A stretch of 64,000 nucleotides of DNA from Brevundimonas sp. NIBR11 (lineage in GTDB: Bacteria; Pseudomonadota; Alphaproteobacteria; Caulobacterales; Caulobacteraceae). The position numbers were made by a program, and so were the translations under genes. Below, piece by piece: positions 35,476 to 44,033 of this stretch. The notes beneath the pieces were generated by a model. That model was not told where the DNA came from. It ran no database searches and saw only the letters and a list, made by a program, of their open reading frames with translations. Location of the stretch: NCBI RefSeq assembly GCF_027912535.1, contig NZ_CP115465.1, positions 2,708,001 to 2,772,000 of the forward strand, given 5' to 3'. Every line of letters starts with the position of its first letter. Positions within the stretch are counted from its first letter, which is position 1.

Positions 35476-36666
35476 ATGGCCGACGGCGCCGCATCCGTGA
35501 CCCAGACCTTCAAATGGGACGACCCGTTCGACATGGAGAGCCGGCTGACCGAGGACGAGCGCGCCATCCGTGACGCGGCCCGGTCCTATGCCCGCGAGAA
35601 GCTTCTGCCGCGCGTCGTCGCCGCCTTCCGCGATGAAGAGTTCGACCGCACCATCATGACCGAGATGGGCGAGATGGGCTTCCTCGGCGCCATGCTGCCG
35701 GAACAGTACGGCGGATCGGGCGTCAGCCACGTCGCCTATGGGCTGATCGCGCGCGAGATCGAGGCGGTCGACAGCGGCTATCGCTCGGCCATGTCGGTGC
35801 AGTCGTCGCTGGCCATGTATCCGATCTACGCCTTCGGGTCCGAGGAGCAGAAAATGCGCTTCCTGCCACGGATGGCGGCAGGCGAACTGGTCGGCTGTTT
35901 CGGCCTGACGGAGGCGGACGGCGGGTCGGACCCGGCGTCGATGAAGACCAATGCTGTGGCGGTCGATGGCGGCTACAGGCTGAATGGCGGCAAATACTGG
36001 ATCACCAACTCGCCGATCGCGGACCTGGCCGTGGTCTGGGCCAAGCTGGACGGGGTCATCCGGGGCTTCATCGTCGAGCGCGGGTTCGAGGGCTTCACCA
36101 CCGGCAAGATCGGCGACAAGCTGTCGCTGCGGGCTTCGGTCACCGGCGACATCGGGCTGAACGACGTCTTCGTGCCCGAGGCCAATCTCCTGCCCGGCGT
36201 GAAGGGGCTGCGCGGGCCGTTCTCCTGCCTGAACAAGGCGCGCTACGGCATCAGCTGGGGCGCGATGGGCGCCGCCGAGTTCTGCCTGCATGCGACGCGG
36301 GACTATGTCGGCGAGCGGATGCTGTTCGGCCGGCCGCTGTCGTCGCGCCAGCTGGTGCAGAAGAAGCTGGCCGACATGCAGACCGAGATCTTCCTCGGGC
36401 TTGAGGGCGCCTATGCCCTGGGCCGCCTGCTGGACACCGGCGCCTGGGTGCCGGAGGCGATCTCGCTGATGAAGCGCAACAACTGCGGCAAGGCCCTGGC
36501 CATCGCCCGCGAGGCCCGCGACATGCACGGCGGAGCGGGAATCACCGGCGAGCTGCACGTGATGCGCCACGCGATGAACCTGGAGACCGTGAACACCTAC
36601 GAGGGGGCGCATGACGTACACGCCCTGATCCTGGGACGGGCGATCACGGGCGAGAGCGCGTTCTAG
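35476..36666 (+). CDS. gcdH: Glutaryl-CoA dehydrogenase
   Basis: This acyl-CoA dehydrogenase of 396 residues oxidises and decarboxylates glutaryl-CoA to crotonyl-CoA in lysine/tryptophan breakdown. FAD contacts are seen in [13 protein letters not shown] and [15 protein letters not shown]. The catalytic Glu is in [18 protein letters not shown], the form typical of GcdH. ATG at 35476 has AGAGGA eight bases before it. It is divergent from the CoA-transferase operon. The 3' end overlaps the convergent small membrane-protein gene by four bases. Confidence 0.94.
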   Translation: MADGAASVTQTFKWDDPFDMESRLTEDERAIRDAARSYAREKLLPRVVAAFRDEEFDRTIMTEMGEMGFLGAMLPEQYGGSGVSHVAYGLIAREIEAVDSGYRSAMSVQSSLAMYPIYAFGSEEQKMRFLPRMAAGELVGCFGLTEADGGSDPASMKTNAVAVDGGYRLNGGKYWITNSPIADLAVVWAKLDGVIRGFIVERGFEGFTTGKIGDKLSLRASVTGDIGLNDVFVPEANLLPGVKGLRGPFSCLNKARYGISWGAMGAAEFCLHATRDYVGERMLFGRPLSSRQLVQKKLADMQTEIFLGLEGAYALGRLLDTGAWVPEAISLMKRNNCGKALAIAREARDMHGGAGITGELHVMRHAMNLETVNTYEGAHDVHALILGRAITGESAF

Positions 36667-36830
36667 GCGACGAAGGTCCACGCGATACTGAGGACCGCAG
36701 AGGCAATCAAAATCGCTGGCCAAGCGGTCCGAAGATCCCATCCCGCGAAATAGCCTATGGCGAACAGGCCGGCGACGAAGATTAGCCCGCGGACCAGAAG
36801 CGGCTTCCAATGGCTTTGAAGATACTTCAT
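36663..36830 (-). CDS. Small membrane protein of 55 residues
   Basis: The ATG at 36830 overlaps the stop of the upstream gene as ATGA, which argues for coupled translation and for a real gene despite its size. The product [15 protein letters not shown]... has two hydrophobic stretches (about residues 14-30 and 35-53). Function is unknown. It may act with, or be needed for, the upstream NTF2-like protein. Confidence 0.65.
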   Translation of the reverse strand: MKYLQSHWKPLLVRGLIFVAGLFAIGYFAGWDLRTAWPAILIASAVLSIAWTFVA

Positions 36831-37291
36831 CTCGAACCCTCGCACCTCGTCGTGCGCTGGCTCCAGGTGATGCCGGCGATGGTCCAGGCGCCGTCCCTCC
36901 TCACCATGTCGAAATGGTTGGCGCCGCAGTGGACGATGGCGCCGTCGACCTTGAACACGTAACGGCCGAAGACCGAAGCGACGTCGCCGTCGATGACGAT
37001 GACCGGGTCGGGCATAACCTCCTGGTAGGTCTCGGGGCCGGGCCGCAGGCCGCCGGCGAACTCGGCGCCTGTCAGGCGGCGGACGGCGCGGGTTCCGTCG
37101 GGGCGCTCGAGGGCGACGAGCATGCGCGCCTCGGGATCGAAATGCGGGGCCAGAAGGGCGCCGTCGCGGGCGGCCAGGGCGGCGAAGGTTGCGTTGACCG
37201 GGGCCTTGACAGCGACGGCCTCGGCCGAGGCGGGGTCGGCGGCCGTGGTCGTCTGGAGCGCGAGGGCGGTGAGGATCGCGAGCGTGGACAT
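36827..37291 (-). CDS. Secreted NTF2-like (DUF4440/SnoaL-type) protein
   Basis: The 154-residue protein has a signal peptide (MSTLAILTALALQTTTAA). The remainder has the cone-shaped NTF2-like fold: FAALAARDGALLAPHFDPEA, then VIVIDGDVASVFGRYVF and AIVHCGANHFDMVRRDGAW. The fold serves enzymes and ligand-binding proteins, and no catalytic set is obvious. GGGAGAA lies before the ATG at 37291. The downstream small membrane gene is coupled to it. Confidence 0.8.
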   Translation of the reverse strand: MSTLAILTALALQTTTAADPASAEAVAVKAPVNATFAALAARDGALLAPHFDPEARMLVALERPDGTRAVRRLTGAEFAGGLRPGPETYQEVMPDPVIVIDGDVASVFGRYVFKVDGAIVHCGANHFDMVRRDGAWTIAGITWSQRTTRCEGSR

Positions 37292-37468
37292 GGCGTCTTC
37301 TCCCTTGAAATCGACTGACGCTATCACGGCGCGACCCGGCGACAACCGCCCACCGTCAGGAAGGATCAGCGGCGCGCGGCGGGCCAGCCTCTAGGATGGG
37401 ACGGCCGGGCGCATTGTCTTGGCGCCGGCGGGGTCTATACCTGCGGGTCACACGGTCGGGGTCGAGTG

Positions 37469-38281
37469 ATGAGCAGCATGGAAATCGAGCAGGCGGCGGA
37501 CAACGATCCCTTCGCCGCACTGGCCGAGGTGTTCGCCGGCCGGCGCGCTCTGGTGCTGGAGGACGATCCGGCCCTGGCCGAGCATGTCTCGGACCGTCTG
37601 CTACGCGCCGGGTTCGAGGCGGTGGACTGCGTCGATGCGGGCGAACAGGCCCTGACGTCTGCGGCGACCCATGCCTATGACGTCTTGATCCTGGATCGCC
37701 TGACCAAGGGGCTGGACGGGCTGGAGACGCTGAAGCGGTTGCGGGTCTCGGCGGGACCGTCGTCGGACGCCCCGGCCTTGATGCTGACCGCGCTGATTGG
37801 CGAGCGCCAGCGGGTCGAGGGCCTGCTGGGCGGGGCCGACGACTATCTGTCCAAGCCCGTCGGCGACGAGGAGCTGCTGGCCCGGATCGCGGCCCAGCTT
37901 CGTCGCGTGGCCCGTCGCGCCAAGCCCGCCAACGCCGACCTGATCAATGGACCGTTCCGCCTCTCGCCGGGCGCCCGGACCCTGAAGCTGATGATCGAGG
38001 GCGGGGAGCGGTTGATCGACCTGTCGCCTCTGGAGTTCGCCATCGTCTCGGAACTGATGACCGCGCGCGGCCAGCCGGTGACCAAGACCATGCTGTGGGA
38101 CCGCTGCTGGGTCGAATGGACCTTCCTGCCGGATAATTTCGTTAACATCATCGACGCCCGCATCTCGGCCTTGCGTCGCCGGCTGAAGGAACAGGCGCCG
38201 GAACTGGGCGAGGACCTGCACCCGCTGATCGTCTCGGCCCGCAGCCAGAGCCTGATCTTCCGCGACCTGGACGCGGCGTAG
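37469..38281 (+). CDS. OmpR-family DNA-binding response regulator
   Basis: About 270 residues form a receiver domain and a winged-helix output domain. In the receiver, the acidic pair is in LVLEDDPALAE, the phospho-acceptor Asp in VLILDRLTKG, and the Lys in DDYLSKPVGDEEL. The output domain has LSPLEFAIVSELMTARGQPVTKTMLWDRCW and ends in RGxGY-like ARSQSLIF. The ATG at 37469 or the GTG just before it could start translation. The partner kinase begins four bases after the stop. A DegP-type protease follows, suggesting an envelope-stress circuit. Confidence 0.92.
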   Translation: MSSMEIEQAADNDPFAALAEVFAGRRALVLEDDPALAEHVSDRLLRAGFEAVDCVDAGEQALTSAATHAYDVLILDRLTKGLDGLETLKRLRVSAGPSSDAPALMLTALIGERQRVEGLLGGADDYLSKPVGDEELLARIAAQLRRVARRAKPANADLINGPFRLSPGARTLKLMIEGGERLIDLSPLEFAIVSELMTARGQPVTKTMLWDRCWVEWTFLPDNFVNIIDARISALRRRLKEQAPELGEDLHPLIVSARSQSLIFRDLDAA

Positions 38282-38285
38282 GCGT

Positions 38286-39728
38286 TTGAGCTTCGGGGGG
38301 ATCTGGCGGAGGGTTCGCCCCGAGGGCCTGTCGGCCTGGATGGCGCGGCGGACTCTGACCCAGCTCGCGGCGGGTCTGGCCATTCTGGCGGCCGTCGCCC
38401 TGACCGGATCCCTGATGGTCACGGGGCAGGCGGCGCGGCTGGACCAGCGTCAGCAGGCCGCGCTTCTGGCCCTGGCCGACTATGGCGCGATGGCCTCCAA
38501 GCTTCCGGCCGATTCCATGATGGAGGCGGGGGCTATGACCGAGGCCGACGCCGCCTATATGTCCGCCTTCCTCAGCGCCTTCCAGGACGGGCCGACACGC
38601 AACGCTACGACCCTGGAGCAGACCTGCCGCACGGGTCAGGGGGGCGCGGGGGTCCGCTTCATCCGCGCGCCGGTCGGCAAGCCCGCAGGCCTCATGGCGC
38701 TGGAGACGGCGCGGGCCGAGCGGCTGACGCGGCTGGGCGAGGGGGTCTTCCTGATCCGGCTGGACCCCGGCCAGCTGTGCCCGACGCGGGGGGTGGAGGT
38801 GATCGTGGTCAAGCGGCCGATCGGGTCGCTGTCGATCATCGTCGGGCGGGTCGTGGATCCCTCCGGCGTGGCCTGGCGCTGGGCCGTGCTGGCCGTCGCC
38901 CTGACCGGGGCCCTGATCCTGGTCTCCGGCCTGACCGCCGCCATGTTCGCGCGCCAGCGCCTGACCAGCGCCATGGCCGAGGTCAGTTCGGTGCTGGACC
39001 GCGCCGCGCTGGGCGATTTCTCGCGACGGGCGCCCGACGTGGCGGTGGCGCCCGAGCTGACCCAGCTGTCGACCCAGGTGAACCGGACGCTGGACCGGCT
39101 GGAGGAGCTTCTGAGCTGGCTGCGGGATTCCGCGGACCAGCTGGCCCACGATTTCCGCACGCCCCTGGCCCGCGCCTCGGCCCGTCTCGACAAGCTGATG
39201 GAGACCGAGGACCCGGTCGAGCGGATGCGGCTGGGCGAGGCGGCGGGGCGGGATCTGGCCGACATCACCCGCGCCATGAACGAGGCCATGGCGTTGCGCG
39301 ACGGCGAGGCCTGGCTGTTCGAGAGCGTGCGGCTGGACGTCCTGGCCGAGGCGGCGGTCGAGCTCTACCAACCCATCGCCGACGTCCGCGACATCCGCAT
39401 CGTCGCCGAGGGGGTGCCGGTCTCTGTGCTGGGGGTGCGATCCCTGTTGCAGCGGGCGGTAGCCAATCTGGTGGACAATGCGGTGAAGTTCTCGCCCGAC
39501 GGCGGGATCGTGACCCTGCGCGCCTGGGACGCGGAGGAAGGCCCCGCCCTGTCGGTCGCCGATCAGGGGCCGGGCATGGTCGCCGGCCAGCCTGCGGCGC
39601 CGCGCAGCCCGGACAGCCACGGCATGGGTCTGACCTTCGTGCGCGCCATCCTGCGGCGTCACGGGGGGCGGATGACGATTGATGACGCGAAGCCGGGAGC
39701 CATCGTCACGGCAAGGTTCTCACGCTAG
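38286..39728 (+). CDS. Membrane sensor histidine kinase paired with the upstream regulator
   Basis: The 480 residues have two membrane segments (about 25-50 and 195-220) flanking a periplasmic domain of about 145 residues that has two Cys. A HAMP-like linker follows, then the His in QLAHDFRTPLARAS, NLVDNAVKFSPDG and ADQGPGM. The TTG at 38286 follows the regulator stop closely. An ATG at 38340 is the other possible start. It forms an operon with the regulator and probably the DegP-type gene 28 bases downstream. The signal is unknown. Confidence 0.9.
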   Translation: MSFGGIWRRVRPEGLSAWMARRTLTQLAAGLAILAAVALTGSLMVTGQAARLDQRQQAALLALADYGAMASKLPADSMMEAGAMTEADAAYMSAFLSAFQDGPTRNATTLEQTCRTGQGGAGVRFIRAPVGKPAGLMALETARAERLTRLGEGVFLIRLDPGQLCPTRGVEVIVVKRPIGSLSIIVGRVVDPSGVAWRWAVLAVALTGALILVSGLTAAMFARQRLTSAMAEVSSVLDRAALGDFSRRAPDVAVAPELTQLSTQVNRTLDRLEELLSWLRDSADQLAHDFRTPLARASARLDKLMETEDPVERMRLGEAAGRDLADITRAMNEAMALRDGEAWLFESVRLDVLAEAAVELYQPIADVRDIRIVAEGVPVSVLGVRSLLQRAVANLVDNAVKFSPDGGIVTLRAWDAEEGPALSVADQGPGMVAGQPAAPRSPDSHGMGLTFVRAILRRHGGRMTIDDAKPGAIVTARFSR

Positions 39729-39756
39729 GCTGACCGCCTAGACTCAGGGATACACC

Positions 39757-41103
39757 ATGACGCGCCTTCGCCTCCTGACCGGTTCCGCCCTCGCCCTGAC
39801 GCTGCTGGGGTCCGTCGCCGGGGTCGCCCAGGCGCAGACGGCTCAGAACTTCCCCCTGCCCTACGACGCGCGGCGAGGCGTTTTCAGCTTCGCCACCGGG
39901 CTGGAGCGGACGCTGCCGGCGGTGGTCCAGGTCACCACACTGGGCATGTCGGCCGGGCCGACCACCGGCCAGACGGAGCCCACGCCGGTGTCCAGCGGCT
40001 CGGGCGTGATCATCGACGCGGCCAACGGCATCATCGTCACCAACCACCACGTCATCGAGGATGGCCAGAAATTCCGCGTCGACATGACCGACGGACGCTT
40101 GGTCGACGCCACCCTGATCGGCTCGGACAAGGCGACCGACATCGCCGTCCTGCAGATCCACGCCTCGGGCCTGTCGCAGGTGGAGACGGTGGATTCCGAT
40201 ACGCTGCGCACCGGCGACCTGGCGTTCGCGGTCGGCTATCCGCTGGGTCTGGACCAGACCCTGACCATGGGCGTCATCTCCGGTCTGGGTCGGTCGGGCA
40301 TGGGCGACGCGGTCGAGGACTATATCCAGACCGACGCGGCCGTGAACTCGGGCAACTCGGGCGGGCCGCTGCTGGATAGCCGGGGGCGTCTGATCGGCAT
40401 CAACACATCGATCCTGTCGGGCGGGATCGACGGCGGCAACGACGGCATCGCCTTCGCCGTCCCGACCCGCATACTGCTGTTCGTGGTCGAGCAGCTGCGC
40501 GCCCACGGCGAGGTCACGCGCGGCCGGATTGGGGCGACCCTGGGGTCGCTAAACGCCGAGCGGGCGGTCGAGGCCGGGCTGGGCTTCGTTCGCGGCGCCA
40601 TCGTCGAGGACGTCATGCCGGGCTCACCGGCCGAGCGCGCCGGCCTGCAGCGCGGCGACATCATCACCCGCATCCAGAACCGCCCGGTGGCCAACGCCGG
40701 CTCGGTCCAGGCCACGGTCGGCATCGCCGCGCCGGGAACGCCGATCACCCTCGTCTATTTGCGCAACGGTCACGAGGCGACGACACGGCTGAGCACGGAG
40801 GTCCCGTCGACCGACGTGGTTCAGGTGGGCGCGGCGGCGGTTCAGGCCTACGGCGCCAACTTCCGTGACCTGAGGCCGTCGGACGGCATCAGCGCCTCGG
40901 GCGTCCTGGTCGTGGCAGTCGAGGGCGGCTCTCCGGCGGCTCAGCAGGATCTGCGCGCGGGCGATCTGGTGACGGCCGCGAACGGCCAATCGGTGTCGAG
41001 CTTCGCCGAACTCGGCCGCGCGCTCGGCTCCGGGACCGGCGCCACCTTGACGGTCCAGCGCGGCGACGAGAGCGTCGAAATCGTCATTCCCGGCGCGGAC
41101 TGA
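39757..41103 (+). CDS. DegP/HtrA-family periplasmic serine protease
   Basis: A signal peptide (residues 1-26, ending GVAQAQ) precedes a trypsin-like domain with the triad His in VTNHHVIED, Asp in ATDIAVLQ and Ser in NSGNSGGPLLD. Two PDZ domains follow (about 255-345 and 360-448). At 448 residues it is a typical Do-like protease. These degrade or refold damaged envelope proteins. It lies directly behind a two-component pair, so it may be its target. Confidence 0.93.
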   Translation: MTRLRLLTGSALALTLLGSVAGVAQAQTAQNFPLPYDARRGVFSFATGLERTLPAVVQVTTLGMSAGPTTGQTEPTPVSSGSGVIIDAANGIIVTNHHVIEDGQKFRVDMTDGRLVDATLIGSDKATDIAVLQIHASGLSQVETVDSDTLRTGDLAFAVGYPLGLDQTLTMGVISGLGRSGMGDAVEDYIQTDAAVNSGNSGGPLLDSRGRLIGINTSILSGGIDGGNDGIAFAVPTRILLFVVEQLRAHGEVTRGRIGATLGSLNAERAVEAGLGFVRGAIVEDVMPGSPAERAGLQRGDIITRIQNRPVANAGSVQATVGIAAPGTPITLVYLRNGHEATTRLSTEVPSTDVVQVGAAAVQAYGANFRDLRPSDGISASGVLVVAVEGGSPAAQQDLRAGDLVTAANGQSVSSFAELGRALGSGTGATLTVQRGDESVEIVIPGAD

Positions 41104-41134
41104 TCCACACGCCCTTTTGAGGATAGGCGCCCTC

Positions 41135-41310
41135 GCTCTAACCATCAGGAACGTTTGCACATCTGACGACTGGACTGTGTGTAACCGCGCTCAAGCAGCG
41201 AAACGCCGCGCGTCGAGGGGTAACGCTCTAACCAGAGCTCTCAAGCACCGAGCCACCGCGTCGCGAGCGGTAGCGCCCCAACAAAGCTGTGGAGTCATGC
41301 TCACACAGCA
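41135..41310. repeat. Degenerate direct repeats
   Basis: The 11-mer CGCTCTAACCA occurs at 41135-41145 and 41224-41234. The motif CTCAAGCA with related flanks recurs 50 bases apart (41190 and 41240), and a weaker copy lies near 41299. The copies have diverged by a few bases each. Their function is unknown. Confidence 0.45.
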
Positions 41311-41312
41311 AA

Positions 41313-41355
41313 ACCCCCGCCGTGCCGGAGGGGAGGGGGAGGCAGGGCGGGGGTC
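41313..41355 (-). terminator. GC-rich stem, terminator-like on the minus strand
   Basis: ACCCCCGCCGTGCC (41313-41326) pairs with GGCAGGGCGGGGGT (41342-41355) with one mismatch. On the minus strand the stem runs into TTTT (41313-41310), as in an intrinsic terminator. On the plus strand only mixed sequence follows. It could end a minus-strand transcript from this gap. Confidence 0.45.
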
Positions 41356-41366
41356 TCGCTTTGGAG

Positions 41367-41465
41367 GAAGCGTCGGCCTGGCGGAGCCTGGTACGGCAAC
41401 ATCCAGGGGGGCTGGGGGGGCTGTTCAGGATCCGGGACGCTTCCGAACTCCGTCAGGCCGACGCT
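41367..41465 (+). other. Structured element with two competing stems
   Basis: Arms at 41371-41387 and 41449-41465 form a 17-base stem. Read on the plus strand its only non-Watson-Crick pair is a G-U wobble; on the minus strand that position is A-C. A second pair, GGAAGCGTC (41367-41375) with GACGCTTCC (41437-41445), shares five bases of the first arm, so both cannot form together. A small stem (CCTGG/CCAGG) and G-rich runs lie in the loop. This could be a small RNA or a switch; no known family was recognised. Confidence 0.4.
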
Positions 41466-41595
41466 CACTGTTTCGCCGTCCAACCGGGCCGACGAAGGAC
41501 CGAAACGGGGCCATTTCGTGTCGTGGCTATTTTGTTCGTCACGCGGGGCGGGCGCCCCGCTGGCGTTTGTCGGAGGCGCACCTAAGTTGACCTGA

Positions 41596-41937
41596 ATGAC
41601 CTGCGATTCCGGCGCCAACGACAGCGGCTCTCAGCCCGCTTCCGTCTTCTTTGAGCGGCGCGAGCTGGACCTGATCTTGAGGGTCTACGGTCGGATGGTG
41701 GCTCAGGCCGAATGGCGCGACTACGCCATGGTCGGCGGCAAGGAGGCGGCCGAGTTCGCCGTCTTCCGCCGGTCGGGCGACGCCCCGGCCTATCGCATCG
41801 AGAAGCGCCCGGCTCTGCAGACCCGTCAGGGCCAATGGTCCGTAATCGGCGAGGGCGGGGTGGTGCTGAAGCGCGGTCGGGAACTGGCGCAGGTGCTGCG
41901 GGTCTTCGACAGCCGGAAGTTCCAGGTGGTGGAATAG
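41596..41937 (+). CDS. DUF2794 domain protein
   Basis: The 113-residue protein contains VFFERRELDLILRVYGRMVAQ (given here by its ends VFFERRE and YGRMVAQ), EWRDYAMVGGKEAAEFAVFRR and a C-terminal VLKRGRELAQVLRVFD. This is the full DUF2794 pattern, a small family almost restricted to alphaproteobacteria. Function is unknown. It is convergent with the Bax-1 gene, and a strong hairpin lies between the two stops. Confidence 0.85.
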   Translation: MTCDSGANDSGSQPASVFFERRELDLILRVYGRMVAQAEWRDYAMVGGKEAAEFAVFRRSGDAPAYRIEKRPALQTRQGQWSVIGEGGVVLKRGRELAQVLRVFDSRKFQVVE

Positions 41938-41942
41938 AGAAA

Positions 41943-41968
41943 GGGCCCCGGGATCGCTCCCGGGGCCC
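41943..41968 (-). terminator. Strong intrinsic-type hairpin between convergent genes
   Basis: A perfect 11-base stem (GGGCCCCGGGA at 41943-41953, TCCCGGGGCCC at 41958-41968) has a TCGC loop. On the minus strand TTTCTC follows, so it best fits the end of the Bax-1 gene. It probably also stops transcripts of DUF2794. Confidence 0.75.
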
Positions 41969-41991
41969 TCGATCGTTCAGCCTGTAAAAGC

Positions 41992-42741
41992 CTAGTTCCG
42001 GTTGCCGCCCATGAAGGCCAGCAGGAATTGGAACAGGTTCACGAAGTTGATGAACAGGCTCAGCGCGCCGAAGCCGGTCGCCACGCCCATCGCCTGCTGG
42101 TCGCCACCCAGCTGGTAATAAGTCATCTTCAGACGCTGGGTGTCGTAGGCGATCAGGCCCGCGAAGATCAGCACGCCCAGACCCGAGATGATCAGATAGA
42201 GCGTCCCCGACTGCATGAACATGTTCACGATCGAGGCGATGATCAGGCCGATCACGCCCATGATCAGGAAAGATCCCATGCCCGTCAGGTCCTTCCTGGT
42301 CGTATAGCCGATCAGGCTCAGCGCGCCGAACGAGGCGGCCGTGACGAAGAAGGTCGAGGCGAGGGAGCCGCCGGTGTAGCGCAGGAACAGCACACCCAAA
42401 CCCGCGCCGATCGAGGCGACGACGGCCCAGTAGAGCATGTTCACGCCGCGCGCGGTCGGGTTCTTCATGAAGAACATCGAGCCGAACAGCAGGACCAGGG
42501 GCAGGAACTGGACGATCATGCCCAGGACGGTCATGCCGACGCGGCCGTCCGGTCCGATCGCGAAAAGCAGCTGTTGTACGGCCGGAACATTGCCGGTGGC
42601 GTAGGCCAGGGCGCCCGCGACCACGAGGCCGAGGGCAAGCTTGTTGTAGACGCCCAGCATGAAGCTGCGCAGGCCCGCGTCCACGGCCATGTCGGCCTGG
42701 GCCGGAGCCGGCGTCGAGTAGCCGTTTCTGAAGTCGCTCAT
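41992..42741 (-). CDS. Bax inhibitor-1/YccA family membrane protein
   Basis: The 249-residue protein has seven hydrophobic segments. The family features include RSFMLGVYNKLALGLVVAG, NMLYWAVVASIGAGLGV and the end region AYDTQRLKMTYY, which holds the conserved Asp pair site. BI-1 proteins act as calcium-leak channels or bind FtsH (YccA). ATG at 42741 has GGAGA upstream. The gene is monocistronic and ends at a strong hairpin. Confidence 0.93.
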   Translation of the reverse strand: MSDFRNGYSTPAPAQADMAVDAGLRSFMLGVYNKLALGLVVAGALAYATGNVPAVQQLLFAIGPDGRVGMTVLGMIVQFLPLVLLFGSMFFMKNPTARGVNMLYWAVVASIGAGLGVLFLRYTGGSLASTFFVTAASFGALSLIGYTTRKDLTGMGSFLIMGVIGLIIASIVNMFMQSGTLYLIISGLGVLIFAGLIAYDTQRLKMTYYQLGGDQQAMGVATGFGALSLFINFVNLFQFLLAFMGGNRN

Positions 42742-42880
42742 CGCGAGTGTCTTCTCCAAATGAGGCGGCAGGACAAACCCTGCGCCGAAGGGTGAAATAT
42801 CGGGGTCGGGGACCACCCGTGCAAGGGATGGATCGCCGCAGGGGTTCCCGCCCTCCCCCGCCGGCGCTACGAACGGTCGC

Positions 42881-43417
42881 ATGCTGCGCCTGTTCACCGC
42901 CGTTCCCATTCCCTTCGACGTGGCTGAGGCCCTGGCGCGCCGCCAGACCGGCCTGCCCGGGGCCCGATGGCGGGGAGCCGAGCATCTGCATGTGACCCTG
43001 GCCTTCTACGGCGAGGTGGACGAGCGGCGCGCCGACGATCTGGCCGCCGAACTGGCGCGGATTCCCGGCGGCGTCTTCGATATCGAGCTGAAGGGCGTGG
43101 GTGCGTTCGGCGACGCGCATCGCAGCCATACGCTATGGGCCGGGCTCGAGCCGAACGAGCGGCTGAACGTCCTGGCCGGACGCTGCAAGGCGGCGGCCGA
43201 GCGGGCCGGCATCCCGATGGAGCCGCGCCTGTACCGGCCGCATCTGACCCTGGCCTATCTGAAGATCCAGACCAATGCGGACCGGATCGGGGCCTGGATC
43301 GCCAACCACAATCTACTGCATTCGCCGCCGATCCGCGTCGATCGCTTCAGCCTCTATTCGAGCACCCTGACCGAGAACGGCAGTTTCTACGAACTGGAAC
43401 GGGAGTATCCGCTGTGA
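42881..43417 (+). CDS. thpR: RNA 2',3'-cyclic phosphodiesterase
   Basis: This 2H phosphoesterase of 178 residues has the two catalytic HxT motifs, LHVTLAFYG (about residue 36) and RPHLTLAYL (about 122). The family (LigT/ThpR) opens 2',3'-cyclic phosphate RNA ends and can ligate tRNA halves in vitro. Its stop overlaps the GTG of the next gene by four bases (GTGA). Confidence 0.92.
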   Translation: MLRLFTAVPIPFDVAEALARRQTGLPGARWRGAEHLHVTLAFYGEVDERRADDLAAELARIPGGVFDIELKGVGAFGDAHRSHTLWAGLEPNERLNVLAGRCKAAAERAGIPMEPRLYRPHLTLAYLKIQTNADRIGAWIANHNLLHSPPIRVDRFSLYSSTLTENGSFYELEREYPL

Positions 43418-43977
43418 GCCACGCCTCGCCCCTCGGCCCCACGCTGGAGACCGAACGTTTGATCCTGCGCCCCACGGCGATGGAGGATTTCGACCGCTGG
43501 TGCGACTTTCAGGGTGACGCCGAGACGACGAAATTCATCGGCGGGGCGCGGAGCCCGGCCGAGGTCTGGCGGGTGATGATGTCGGTGGCGGGCGCCTGGG
43601 CCCTAAGCGGCGAGGGCTTCTTTTCGGTGATCGAGAAACTCACCGGCCAGTGGATTGGCCGGATCGGTCCGTGGAACCCGCACGGCTGGCCGGGGCCGGA
43701 GGTGGGCTGGAGCCTGCACCGTGACGCCATGGGCAAGGGCTATGCGCTGGAGGCGGCGGTCGCGACGATGGACTATGCGTTCGATGTGCTGGGCTGGCAG
43801 GACGTGATCCACTCCATCGCGCCGGCGAATGTCGCCTCGCAGCAGCTGGCCGCGCGGCTGGGTTCGACCAATCGCGGGCCCGGAAAACTGCCGCCGCCAT
43901 TCGAAGGTTCAACGGTCGACTTGTGGGGCCAGACGAAGGCGGAGTGGGCCCTGAACCGGGCCCGCTTCGCCGGCTGA
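43414..43977 (+). CDS. GNAT family N-acetyltransferase (RimJ/RimL-like)
   Basis: The 187-residue protein starts at a GTG overlapping the thpR stop. The RimJ-like opening is TLETERLILRPTAMEDFDRW. The acetyl-CoA-binding region follows in MGKGYALEAAVATMDYAF, with VIHSIAPANVASQQLAARLG near the end. The acceptor is unknown. It forms a two-gene operon with thpR. Confidence 0.9.
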   Translation: MSHASPLGPTLETERLILRPTAMEDFDRWCDFQGDAETTKFIGGARSPAEVWRVMMSVAGAWALSGEGFFSVIEKLTGQWIGRIGPWNPHGWPGPEVGWSLHRDAMGKGYALEAAVATMDYAFDVLGWQDVIHSIAPANVASQQLAARLGSTNRGPGKLPPPFEGSTVDLWGQTKAEWALNRARFAG

Positions 43978-44033
43978 GGCAACCGAACGGCGTCCGACGT
44001 CGTATCTCCCGGTCCAACGGAGATCGCAGACCC

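Larger units (their letters stand above)
41104..41595. other. Gap of 492 bases between degP-like and DUF2794 genes, with repeats and structure
   Basis: No coding frame is convincing. A 106-codon minus-strand frame (41301-41618) is Pro-rich and overlaps the next gene's start. The left part holds degenerate direct repeats (41135-41310) and the right part a strong paired structure (41367-41465). A GC stem with a short T-run on the minus strand lies between them (41313-41355). Confidence 0.6.

Noticed and set aside
41135..41310. CRISPR array
   Set aside because: The repeats are diverged, few, and unevenly spaced, with no cas gene in the window.
41361..41470. SRP (4.5S) RNA gene
   Set aside because: The stem-rich element lacks the conserved SRP core GTCCGGAAGGAAGCAGCC on either strand.
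41301..41618. A 105-residue Pro-rich minus-strand protein
   Set aside because: It crosses the hairpin region and the start of DUF2794 and has no recognisable domain or start site.
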